From: an uncultured Ectothiorhodospiraceae bacterium
GTDB taxonomy: Bacteria; Pseudomonadota; Gammaproteobacteria; Nitrococcales; Nitrococcaceae
Reading direction: 5' to 3'
NCBI GenBank assembly: GCA_913061005.1
Contig: CAJXSH010000001.1
Location: 156,752 to 220,751 of the forward strand
DNA length: 64,000 nucleotides
Shown: positions 9,893 to 17,300 of the stretch, piece after piece
Layout of the letters: the number at the start of each line of letters is the position of its first letter
Position numbering within the stretch: the stretch's first letter is position 1
The notes under the pieces: model-generated
The model's input: only the letters and a program-made list of their open reading frames with translations
The model's database searches: none
Told to the model about the DNA's origin: nothing
Program-made: the position numbers and the translations under genes

Positions 9893-10564
9893 TCAGTTGT
9901 GCAGGGGGAGGGGCTGTTGCTCATGCAGCGCACCGGCCGGGCGGTCGTCCAGCTGGACGGGGCCGGGTGTGGCGCCACGGCATTTCAACACCCGAACCCC
10001 CAGCCGTTGGCCGTTGTCGCTGTCGATTCGCAGTCGTAGCGCGGCCGGAGAATGTTGCCCTGCAGCCAGGCTGTTGCGGAACAAAAGCCCCAGGCTGTTG
10101 CCGGTCTCTGCCGCCAGCTGAAAGCGCCGCAGGCTGCGGTCATCGCAATGCTCTGGCCAGGCCAGTACCGCCGCACAGGTGCCGGCTCTCAGAGCCTGTT
10201 CCAGCGCCCAGCGGGACTGCTGTTCGCTGGTGGGATGAACCACCAGTACGCGTGACAGATCCATGCCCCGTGCCGATAACGCCGGTGCATAGGGGATGTG
10301 GGGCGGGGCGATCATGGCAATCCAGCGTCCGCCGCGGGAGAGCCTGGCGAGGGCCGGCATGGCAAGCCGCAACTCGCCCATGCCATGACTGTCGTGCAGG
10401 ATTTCGGTGAGCGCGCCGCTCGGGAAGCCGCCCCCGGGCAGGGCCGTGTCCAGCACCGAGAATCCGGTGGGGATATGCTCACCCCGGGCCCCGGTATGTC
10501 GAGCCGTTTCGCTGGCCCGCCAGATGCCCGGGCGGGCCAGTAGCTGATCGATGGCCTGTTCCAT
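9893..10564 (-). CDS. imuA: ImuA, RecA-like SOS mutasome protein
   Basis: ImuA is the small RecA-related partner of ImuB and DnaE2 in SOS translesion synthesis. At 223 aa it is a normal family size. The N-terminal half has the ImuA/SulA-type pattern around IPTGFSVLDTALPGGGFPSG (residues 31-50), which resembles the RecA strand-loop before the P-loop but lacks a proper GxxxxGKT motif. Then come LSRGGRWIAMIAPPHIPYAPAL and the segment RVLVVHPTSEQQSRWALEQAL, both typical of the family. It lies 24 bp downstream of lexA and 17 bp upstream of imuB, so it should be transcribed from the LexA-controlled promoter at about 11250. Confidence 0.9.
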   Translation of the reverse strand: MEQAIDQLLARPGIWRASETARHTGARGEHIPTGFSVLDTALPGGGFPSGALTEILHDSHGMGELRLAMPALARLSRGGRWIAMIAPPHIPYAPALSARGMDLSRVLVVHPTSEQQSRWALEQALRAGTCAAVLAWPEHCDDRSLRRFQLAAETGNSLGLLFRNSLAAGQHSPAALRLRIDSDNGQRLGVRVLKCRGATPGPVQLDDRPAGALHEQQPLPLHN

Positions 10565-10588
10565 GATTAAACCTCCGTGGGTGGGGCG

Positions 10589-11218
10589 TCAGAGTCCGGA
10601 GCGGATGACGCCGACACCAATGCCTTCAATCGCCAGTTCTTCCTGGCGCAGATCGATTTCGATGGGCTGGAAATCGGGGTTTTCCGGCAACAGCCGGACC
10701 CGATGGCCTTCACGAGTAAACCGCTTGACGGTGACTTCGTCGTGCAGCCGGGCGACGACGATCTGTCCGTTGTGGACCTCTCCGGTGCGGTGCACGGCCA
10801 GCAGGTCGCCGTCCAGGATGCCGGCATCCCGCATGCTCATGCCCCGGACCCGCAGCAGATAATCCGCACCGGGGGTGAAAAGCCCGGCGCTGACCTGGCA
10901 GTGCCGCTCGACATGGGCCTCTGCCAACAACGGGCTGCCGGCGGCCACTCGACCGATGACCGGCAGGCCCTGTTCGTCTTCGGCGAGCAGTTCGGCGGGT
11001 CGGTCCGCTTCGCACAGTCGAATCCCCCGTGAGGCACCGGGCTGCAACCGGATGACGCCCTTGCGGGCCAGGGCGCGCAGATGCTGTTCGGCTGCATTGA
11101 CCGACCGAAAGCCCAGCTCGGCGGCGATTTCACTGCGGGTGGGGGGATAGCCCGTGCGCGCAATGAAACGCTGGATAAGCTCAAGGATCTGTTGTTGTCG
11201 AGCAGTGAGCGCTGGCAT
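10589..11218 (-). CDS. lexA: SOS repressor LexA
   Basis: LexA represses the SOS regulon and cleaves itself when RecA filaments form on single-stranded DNA. I prefer the ATG at 11218 (209 aa, [10 protein letters not shown]) over one four codons earlier. It aligns with the E. coli start MKALTARQQ and has GGAG six bases upstream; the earlier ATG has no ribosome site. The winged helix-turn-helix occupies residues 1-70. The autocleavage pair is Ala93-Gly94 and the Ser-Lys dyad is Ser128 (GMSMRD) and Lys165 (EVTVKRF), each exactly nine residues beyond E. coli Ala84, Ser119 and Lys156. It is the first gene of the lexA-imuA-imuB-dnaE2 run and is divergent from relA. A LexA box covers its own -10 region, so it is autoregulated. 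Confidence 0.97.
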   Translation of the reverse strand: MPALTARQQQILELIQRFIARTGYPPTRSEIAAELGFRSVNAAEQHLRALARKGVIRLQPGASRGIRLCEADRPAELLAEDEQGLPVIGRVAAGSPLLAEAHVERHCQVSAGLFTPGADYLLRVRGMSMRDAGILDGDLLAVHRTGEVHNGQIVVARLHDEVTVKRFTREGHRVRLLPENPDFQPIEIDLRQEELAIEGIGVGVIRSGL

Positions 11219-11242
11219 GGCCAACTCCATCGTTTGCGATAG

Positions 11243-11276
11243 GTGTTAATATATACAGTACTGTATGGATTAACAA
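11243..11276 (-). promoter_or_regulatory. lexA promoter with two LexA-box-like operators in an imperfect palindrome, shared with relA
   Basis: Reading leftward, TTGTTA (11276-11271), a 17-bp spacer and TATATT (11253-11248) form a good sigma-70 promoter for lexA. The 16-mer at 11258-11243 on this strand matches the enterobacterial LexA consensus CTGT(AT)4ACAG at 13 of 16 positions and covers the -10. A weaker 11 of 16 match lies at 11261-11276 on the other strand. Together they form a 32-bp imperfect palindrome (11244-11275) centred on TACAGTACTGTA. The arrangement predicts lexA autorepression and SOS control of the downstream mutasome genes. It could also affect relA, whose ATG lies 27 bp further right. 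Confidence 0.72.
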
Positions 11277-11289
11277 TACCCCAAGACGG

Positions 11290-11295
11290 TAAAAT
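11290..11295 (+). promoter_or_regulatory. Candidate relA -10 element giving a leaderless start
   Basis: TAAAAT ends 7 bases before the relA ATG, the distance at which transcription would begin on the start codon itself. There is no Shine-Dalgarno sequence before the ATG and no convincing -35 at 16-18 bp (the nearest, TTAACA at 11270-11275, is only 14 bp away). The same layout recurs at five other genes in this window. Confidence 0.4.
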
Positions 11296-11302
11296 CTCAC
11301 TC

Positions 11303-13510
11303 ATGGCTACCGAATCGTTGAATGACCACGGCGCTGACCCGGGCTTTGTGTCCTGGGTCGCGGATCTGCCGCTGAATCTGGGTGATGAAGACCGTGATCG
11401 GCTGGCACGGGCCTGGTCGCTGGCGCAGACCCACTACGCCGACCAGCGACGGGCCGCCGGTGATCGGCGCATGGATCATGCCCGGGCGGTTGCCGACATC
11501 CTGGCCGGACTGGGGCTGGATGCGGATTCGCTGATCGCCGGTCTGCTCCATGACCTGCCGGTATGCGGGGGGCCGGATGTGGCGACCCTGGGGCGTCTGG
11601 TCGGCGAGCCGGTGGCCAGTCTGGTGGATGGCTGTCTGCGCATGGGGCAGGTCAGCCGGCTCCATGGTGCCGGCACCGCTGGTGACGAGAGCGCCCGGTC
11701 CGAGGCACTGCGCAAGATGCTGCTGGCCATGGCCCGGGATATTCGCGTGGTCTTTCTGGTGCTCGCCGAGCGGCTGCACGATATGCGGCTTTTGCGTGAT
11801 CGCGATGCAACGATGCAAAAGCGCATCGCCCGCGAAACCCTGGATCTGTATGCGCCGCTGGCCAATCGGCTGGGCATCTGGCAGATCAAATGGGAGCTCG
11901 AGGATCTTTCATTCCGCTACCTCGAGCCCGATACCTACAAGCGCATCGCCACTCTGCTGGCCGAGCGGCGGGTGGATCGGGAGCGGTTCATCGACGCCAT
12001 GCGAAGCCGCCTGATGGAGGCGCTCGGCGAGGCCGGGCTCAATGCCGAGGTGACCGGCCGGCCCAAGCACATCTACAGCATCTGGCGAAAGATGCAGCGC
12101 AAGGGGCTCGGCTTTCACGAGCTCTATGACCTGCGGGCACTGCGTATCCTGGTGGACAGCGTCCCGGACTGTTACGCCGCGCTGGGGCTGGTGCACAGCC
12201 TCTGGCAGCCCATCCCGCGCGAGTTTGACGACTATATCGCCAGTCCCAAGGAAAACGACTACCGATCACTGCATACCGCGGTGGCGGGCGAGGGCGGACG
12301 GACGGTCGAGGTCCAGATCCGCACCCGTCAGATGCACGAACAGGCCGAGCTCGGCATCGCCGCGCACTGGCGCTACAAGGAGGGCCGGGGCTCGGACCCG
12401 GATTTTGATGCCCGGGTCGCCTGGTTACGCAAGCTTCTGGAATCCTCCGGCGACGGTGACAGCGACAGCGATAGCGACCTGATCGACCGTTTCCGTGCCG
12501 AGGTCTTCGAGGATCGGGTCTATGTCATCACCCCCCGGGGAGATGTGGTGGACCTGCCACGGGGCAGTACGCCGCTGGATTTTGCCTACAGCATCCACAG
12601 CGAGATTGGCCATCGCTGCCGTGGCGCCAAGGTCAACGGCCGTATCGTGCCACTGACCCAGGCACTGCAAAGCGGTGATCAGGTCGAGGTGCTGACCGCC
12701 CGCAATGCCGAACCCAGCCGGGACTGGCTCAACCCGTCGCTGGGCTATCTGACCTCGCCGCGGGCCCTGTCCCGGGTTCGCGCCTGGTTTCGCCAACAAG
12801 ACCAGGCCCGCAACATCGAACAGGGCCGCGACGTCCTCGAGCGCGAGCTCCATCGACTGGGCCTTGCCGATGTCAATCTCGAGGCCCTGGCCGGACGGTC
12901 GCGCTACCCACGGCTCAACGACTTTCTCGCGGCGATCGGTCGTGGTGAAGTGACCGGTGCCCAGATCGCCGGTCTGCTGCGGGATCGCCTATTGCCCGAT
13001 GCCGATGCGCAGACGCGGTTGACCGGCCGTCAGCGTCGACGCCCGGCCACCGGCGGCGACCAGGACGACGTCACCATTCACGGCGTGGGCAATCTGCTGA
13101 CCCGGCTGGCGCGCTGCTGTCAGCCGGCCCCGGGGGATGCCATTGTCGGGTTCATTACCCGGGGCGAGGGCGTGAGTGTCCACCGCAGCGACTGCAGCAA
13201 TCTGCGCCGGCTGCAGGATACGGCCCCGGAACGACTCATCGAGGTGAGCTGGCAGCCCGCCGGCGAACGCTATTATCCGGTGGACATAGCCCTCGAGGCC
13301 TACGACCGGCGGGGATTGATCCGTGATATCTCTTCTTTGCTCAACAACGAAGGCATCAACGTGACCGCAGTCAACACCCGCACCGACCCCGGTGATCAGA
13401 TGGCGCGCATGACGTTGAGCCTCGAGGTGCTTGATGTCGATCAGCTGAGCCGCGTCATGGAGCGTATCAGCGGACTGCGAAACGTGCGTGATGTCCATCG
13501 CGCCAGCTAA
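11303..13510 (+). CDS. relA: (p)ppGpp synthetase RelA, probably synthetase only
   Basis: RelA makes the alarmone (p)ppGpp on stalled ribosomes. With the ATG at 11303 it is 735 aa (E. coli 744). Domains: degenerate HD hydrolase (about 50-165), synthetase (about 230-360, with GRPKHIYSIWRKM and the EFDD motif at 307-310 that marks RelA; SpoT-type enzymes have RxKD), TGS (DRVYVITPRGDVVDLPRG), a zinc-finger/helical region and a C-terminal ACT domain. His59 and His83-Asp84 survive, but the ED pair that follows HD in active hydrolases is replaced (LPVCGG), and ADRxHNMR has become AERLHDMR, so hydrolysis is probably lost. A GTG 20 codons earlier is open but lies within the lexA operator. Divergent from lexA; its end overlaps the nuclease gene. 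Confidence 0.95.
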   Translation: MATESLNDHGADPGFVSWVADLPLNLGDEDRDRLARAWSLAQTHYADQRRAAGDRRMDHARAVADILAGLGLDADSLIAGLLHDLPVCGGPDVATLGRLVGEPVASLVDGCLRMGQVSRLHGAGTAGDESARSEALRKMLLAMARDIRVVFLVLAERLHDMRLLRDRDATMQKRIARETLDLYAPLANRLGIWQIKWELEDLSFRYLEPDTYKRIATLLAERRVDRERFIDAMRSRLMEALGEAGLNAEVTGRPKHIYSIWRKMQRKGLGFHELYDLRALRILVDSVPDCYAALGLVHSLWQPIPREFDDYIASPKENDYRSLHTAVAGEGGRTVEVQIRTRQMHEQAELGIAAHWRYKEGRGSDPDFDARVAWLRKLLESSGDGDSDSDSDLIDRFRAEVFEDRVYVITPRGDVVDLPRGSTPLDFAYSIHSEIGHRCRGAKVNGRIVPLTQALQSGDQVEVLTARNAEPSRDWLNPSLGYLTSPRALSRVRAWFRQQDQARNIEQGRDVLERELHRLGLADVNLEALAGRSRYPRLNDFLAAIGRGEVTGAQIAGLLRDRLLPDADAQTRLTGRQRRRPATGGDQDDVTIHGVGNLLTRLARCCQPAPGDAIVGFITRGEGVSVHRSDCSNLRRLQDTAPERLIEVSWQPAGERYYPVDIALEAYDRRGLIRDISSLLNNEGINVTAVNTRTDPGDQMARMTLSLEVLDVDQLSRVMERISGLRNVRDVHRAS

Positions 13511-15164
13511 GCGATCGTCCCGATGGCCGGGGTGGTGCCGTGGTCGTGTCCTGGTGGCCGCGATGGCTCTGGCGGCCGGACCGGTCCAGGGGGCGGTGGG
13601 GGCATGCGGCGCATCGGGGACCACATCGATTGCGGCGGTCACGGGCCTGACCGGCGAGGCGATCGCCGAGGGCGAGCCTGTCGTGGTCGAAGCCACCGTG
13701 ACCGCCAGTTTTCTGGGCGAGGACGCGCTGGATGGGTTCTATCTGCAGGGTGGCACTCCACCGGCGGGGGTATTCGTCTATGCACCCGGGTTCAAGCCGC
13801 CGGCCCCGCCACGACACGGCGAGCGATGGCGTCTGCGCGCCCGGACCGGGCGCTATCGGGGTCGGATCCAGCTCGAGGCCGTCGAAGGGACGCGCTTTTG
13901 TGGAAAGGCCCCGGTGGCGCCGGTCGAGCTGGATGCAACTCGCCGACATCGCCTCCCGGCGCTCGCCGATCGGCTTGTTCGTCTCAAGGGGCCGTTGACC
14001 GTGGCGGATGTCTACAACCTTGGCCGCTACGGCAGCCTGGGCCTGGCGGTTGGCGGGCGGCCGTTTCACCCGGCCAATGGCGTAGACGGCGGCGCCCGGC
14101 TCGGGGTCCTGCTGGATGACGGCAGTTACCGCCGACAGCCGCGACCCCTGCCCTTTGTGGATAAAAACGGCGTGCGGCGGGCCGGGGATCGGGTCGGGGA
14201 CATTACCGGCATCCTGACCCGGGCCTTTGGCCATTGGCGGATCCATCCGCTGGATCCGCCGCGTTTCGAGCCTCGCAACCCCCGTCCCGAACCGCCCGGG
14301 CCCGGTGACGGGCTGCGGGTGGCGCAGTGGAACCTGCGCAATTACTTTGTCGATCTGGGCAGCCGCGGCGCCCGAACACCCGGGGATCTCGAGCGTCAGC
14401 GTCAACGGGTGCGATCGGTGGTCCGTCATATCAACGCCGACGCGCTCATCCTCCATGAGGTGCAAAACGATGCCGCAGCGGTGGAGGATCTGCTGGCCAG
14501 CATCAATCGCGACCTGGAGGGGCGGGACCGCTATCGGGCCGCTTTCCGGGGGGGCGGCGAGTCGGTCATCCGCACCGTGATCCTCTATCGGCCCGATCGC
14601 CTGCGCGTGACACAGCGGCGACGCGCTGCCCAACCCATCCACCCCCGGCCGCCCCTGTGGGTGCGGTTTGATCGTCACGGGGGTGATGAATTCGCCGTGC
14701 TTGCGGCGCATTTCAAATCCCGGGGTGGCTGTCCCGAGCGCGGCGATCACGACCGTGGCCAGGGCTGTTGGGCGCAGCGGCGCGACGCCCAGGCTCGAGC
14801 GCTGGTGCGTTGGTTGGACGGGCTGTATCCCGAACCCGGCTCGATGCCGCCGACGCTGGTACTCGCCGACTTCAATGCCTATGCCCTCGAGACCGCGATG
14901 CGGACCTGGCGAGATGCCGGTTTCATGGATCTGATCGCCGCTCGCGTCCCGCCGCAGGATCGCTACACCTACAACTACCGGGGCGAGAGCGGTTACATCG
15001 ACCACGCACTGGCAGGCGGTGGGCTGTCTGCACAGGTGCAGGCGGTGGATATCTGGCATATCAATGCCGACGAGCCGGCCTATCCCTACCGCCGCGGGGC
15101 GGGAATCTGGCGGGCATCCGACCATGATCCGGTGATTGTCGAGCTGCGCCCCCCGGCAGAATGA
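13491..15164 (+). CDS. Secreted endonuclease/exonuclease/phosphatase-family nuclease (ExeM/NucH-like)
   Basis: A 557-aa predicted extracellular nuclease. The N-terminus has a basic patch and a hydrophobic core VLVAAMALAAG followed by PVQGA, a likely Sec signal. Residues about 30-260 resemble the OB-fold-containing N-terminal region of ExeM-type DNases (domain family recalled, not searched). The C-terminal half is an endonuclease/exonuclease/phosphatase domain with AQWNLRNYF near 280, LILHEVQND, VLADFNAY, GYIDHALAG and a final ASDHDPVIVEL carrying the catalytic Asp-His pair. The ATG sits inside relA, overlapping it by 20 bp and directly preceded in frame by a GTG, so it is probably translationally coupled. 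Likely role: digesting extracellular DNA for phosphate or nucleosides. Substrate is inferred only. Confidence 0.82.
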   Translation: MSIAPAKRSSRWPGWCRGRVLVAAMALAAGPVQGAVGACGASGTTSIAAVTGLTGEAIAEGEPVVVEATVTASFLGEDALDGFYLQGGTPPAGVFVYAPGFKPPAPPRHGERWRLRARTGRYRGRIQLEAVEGTRFCGKAPVAPVELDATRRHRLPALADRLVRLKGPLTVADVYNLGRYGSLGLAVGGRPFHPANGVDGGARLGVLLDDGSYRRQPRPLPFVDKNGVRRAGDRVGDITGILTRAFGHWRIHPLDPPRFEPRNPRPEPPGPGDGLRVAQWNLRNYFVDLGSRGARTPGDLERQRQRVRSVVRHINADALILHEVQNDAAAVEDLLASINRDLEGRDRYRAAFRGGGESVIRTVILYRPDRLRVTQRRRAAQPIHPRPPLWVRFDRHGGDEFAVLAAHFKSRGGCPERGDHDRGQGCWAQRRDAQARALVRWLDGLYPEPGSMPPTLVLADFNAYALETAMRTWRDAGFMDLIAARVPPQDRYTYNYRGESGYIDHALAGGGLSAQVQAVDIWHINADEPAYPYRRGAGIWRASDHDPVIVELRPPAE

Positions 15165-15185
15165 GCCCGGGCCACTCCGCCGTTG

Positions 15186-15216
15186 TTGACAGGCGACGGC
15201 GCCAGACTGCTAACTT
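15186..15216 (+). promoter_or_regulatory. Candidate sigma-70 promoter for the small exported protein
   Basis: A perfect -35 hexamer TTGACA (15186-15191) is followed at 19 bp by TAACTT with an upstream TG (extended -10, TGCTAACTT). It lies just after the nuclease stop and 41 bp before the next ATG. The spacer is longer than ideal. Confidence 0.45.
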
Positions 15217-15256
15217 GCCATCTTTCAATCGACACCTAGCCCTCTGGAGGCCGACC

Positions 15257-15799
15257 ATGGACCGAATCATCCCCGCCCGGGCATCGCTCGTCTGGATGGC
15301 GATGGCGCTATTAACGCTTGGGCTTGCCACGCCGGTCTTTGGCCAGGGCAGCGATGGCGATATCCAGGGCAAGCGACAGGAGCTCCAGTCGCTGCGCCAG
15401 TCGCTGGCGGCGATCCGGCAGAGCACCATGGAGGCCAATCCCGAGCTGGCCGAGCGCCAGTCGCAGCTCGAGGACCAGATGATGGCCCGGATGCGTGACG
15501 AAGGGGTCCGTCCGCGGCAGGATATTCGCCGGCTTCAGGATATCGCCAGCGAACTGCGGCAGGAGGGGCTTGAGGATGCTCGCCGCGAGTCGTTGATGAG
15601 CGAGTACCAGTCGACCCGCCAGGAACTGCTGGCCGCTCGCCGGGCGGCGATGGACGACCAGCGGATCCGGGACTCCCAGTTGGCGCTGCGCGAAGAGATG
15701 GTGGCGGCCATGACCGAGCAGGACGCCGACGTGCCAGAGATGATCGATCGGTTCGAGGCGCTACGCGAGGAGTTGTCCGGCGCCGGTGGCGGCCGCTGA
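15257..15799 (+). CDS. Small exported coiled-coil protein, function unknown
   Basis: A 180-aa protein that I do not recognise as a named family. The ATG at 15257 has a strong CTGGAGG six bases upstream; the longer open frame before it has no ribosome site. Residues 1-33 look like a Sec signal (RASLVWMAMALLTLGLATPVFG then QGS). The rest is almost all charged helix rich in Gln, Glu, Arg and Met, with heptad-like spacing (KRQELQSLRQSLAAIRQSTM, RRLQDIASELRQEGLEDARR), as in periplasmic coiled-coil proteins. It sits between the secreted nuclease and a membrane-protein/cyclase pair and has its own candidate promoter. A periplasmic chaperone-like or envelope role is possible but not shown. Confidence 0.8.
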   Translation: MDRIIPARASLVWMAMALLTLGLATPVFGQGSDGDIQGKRQELQSLRQSLAAIRQSTMEANPELAERQSQLEDQMMARMRDEGVRPRQDIRRLQDIASELRQEGLEDARRESLMSEYQSTRQELLAARRAAMDDQRIRDSQLALREEMVAAMTEQDADVPEMIDRFEALREELSGAGGGR

Positions 15800-15822
15800 G
15801 TCCGGCCGTCGGGTAGGCATCG

Positions 15823-16218
15823 ATGGAGTTGACCCTGGGGACACCGTCATTGCTTTTTCCGGCGGTGTCCCTGCTGCTTCTGGCCTATACCAACCGCTTC
15901 CTGGCCCTCGCCTCGCTGATCCGTGACCTTCAGGCGCAGTACAGCACCACACCGCGGCAGAGCCTGGCCGCGCAGATCGATAACCTTCGCCGGCGGGTCC
16001 GTCTGATCCAGTCCATGCAGGCCACGGGCGTGGGCAGTCTGCTGCTTTGTGTGGCGAGTATGTTCGTGCTCTTCGGTGGCCTCGCCGAGGTCGCCGGGTG
16101 GTTGTTCGGGGCCAGCCTGGTATTGATGATGCTCTCGCTGGCGCTTTCGGTCCGCGAGATATGGATCTCGGTGACTGCGCTCAATATCCAGCTGGCCGAT
16201 ATGGAGTCGGGCCGATGA
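15823..16218 (+). CDS. DUF2721 family membrane protein
   Basis: A 131-aa inner membrane protein of the DUF2721 type. The N-terminal segment LLFPAVSLLLLAYTNRFLALASLIRDL is the family hallmark: a first helix followed by an RFLxLxxLIR motif. Two more helices follow a basic cytoplasmic loop (VGSLLLCVASMFVLFGGLAEV and WLFGASLVLMMLSLALSV). The family's function is unknown. Its TGA overlaps the ATG of the diguanylate cyclase gene (ATGA), so the two are translationally coupled, suggesting a link to c-di-GMP signalling or simply shared expression. Confidence 0.85.
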   Translation: MELTLGTPSLLFPAVSLLLLAYTNRFLALASLIRDLQAQYSTTPRQSLAAQIDNLRRRVRLIQSMQATGVGSLLLCVASMFVLFGGLAEVAGWLFGASLVLMMLSLALSVREIWISVTALNIQLADMESGR

Positions 16219-17300
16219 ACCTGCCCCTCGGTGCGTTGTTGCCCGGTGAGGATCCGCGTCAGTCGTTGCGGGTCCGCCGCTTTTTGCTTGCATCGACGGT
16301 CTACCTGTTGGTCATTGCCTTTATGGGGCTCTATGTCCGCCAGGGACTGCTGGACTTTCATGAGTGGCGACTGACCACGTTGTTGATCGTCCTGGTCAAC
16401 CTGGCGCTCTATGCGTTGTTGCGCTCGGGGCGTAACGAGCGATTCGCCGACCCCAGCCTGACCGGTATCCAGATGTTTGTGGTCTGCCTGATCATGGGAC
16501 TGACCATGTATCTGCTCGATGGTGGCCGCGGCGGCATTCTGCTGTTGTTTCTGGTTTTGCTGATGTTTGGCGTGCTGCGGCTCAACGCCCGGCAGTTCAC
16601 GGCCCTGGGCGTATTTGCCCTGGTTTGCTACGGCGTGGCGGTGACAGCGGTCTGGCAACAGCGCCCGGCGGCCTTCGACGCCCAGGTCGAGCTCTTGCAT
16701 CTGGTGGCACTGGGGACCCTGGCGCCCTGCGGCGGGTTCTTTGCCGGCTATGTCAGTGGCCTGCGCCGGCGCTTGAGAGAACGTCAGATCGACCTGCAGC
16801 GTGCCCGCGAGGAGGTCCACGACCTCAAGGTGCTGGATCCGCTCACGGGGGTGAGCAATCGCAGCGCCATCATCGCCTTTCTGGGTCAGGAGCGAGAGCG
16901 GGCCGATCGGCTCGACCAACCCCTCGCGGTGCTGCTGGTGGATCTGTATCGGTTCAAGCGCATCAATCGCGAATTCGGTCACCGGGTAGGGGATCAGGTG
17001 CTGTACGAAACCGCCCAGCGCCTGCGCGGTTGTATCCGCGATATCGACGGCCTGGGCCGTTATGGCGGCGAGGAGTTCCTGCTCGTGTTACCCGACGCCG
17101 ACGTCGACGAGGCCGGTCGGGTCGCTGCCCGGGTGGCCGATCGGATCGAGTCACGCCCCATGGCGGGGCTGCCGGCCAATTACCGGCAACGCTGCACGGT
17201 TGGCGTGGGGCTGCTGGCCGCCGCGGATGACGATATCTGGCAGGTCATCGAGCGCGCCCGGAGCGATGCCGAGGCGCGGCAAACGGAACCGTCGCGATGA
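16215..17300 (+). CDS. Membrane-bound diguanylate cyclase (GGEEF) with inhibitory I-site
   Basis: This 361-aa enzyme condenses two GTP into cyclic di-GMP. About six transmembrane helices fill residues 20-185 (for example LLASTVYLLVIAFMGLY and GILLLFLVLLMFGVL). A short coiled linker (184-208, RERQIDLQRAREEV) leads into the GGDEF domain. The active site is intact: Asp243 in LVDLYRFKRIN, Asn251, and GGEEF at 284-288. The motif RDID at 275-278, five residues before GGEEF, is a full RxxD I-site, predicting product inhibition. The usual DxD reads DLY here, which still keeps the first, metal-binding Asp. The ATG overlaps the DUF2721 stop, and its TGA overlaps the ppx ATG. What the membrane domain senses is unknown. 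Confidence 0.92.
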   Translation: MNLPLGALLPGEDPRQSLRVRRFLLASTVYLLVIAFMGLYVRQGLLDFHEWRLTTLLIVLVNLALYALLRSGRNERFADPSLTGIQMFVVCLIMGLTMYLLDGGRGGILLLFLVLLMFGVLRLNARQFTALGVFALVCYGVAVTAVWQQRPAAFDAQVELLHLVALGTLAPCGGFFAGYVSGLRRRLRERQIDLQRAREEVHDLKVLDPLTGVSNRSAIIAFLGQERERADRLDQPLAVLLVDLYRFKRINREFGHRVGDQVLYETAQRLRGCIRDIDGLGRYGGEEFLLVLPDADVDEAGRVAARVADRIESRPMAGLPANYRQRCTVGVGLLAAADDDIWQVIERARSDAEARQTEPSR

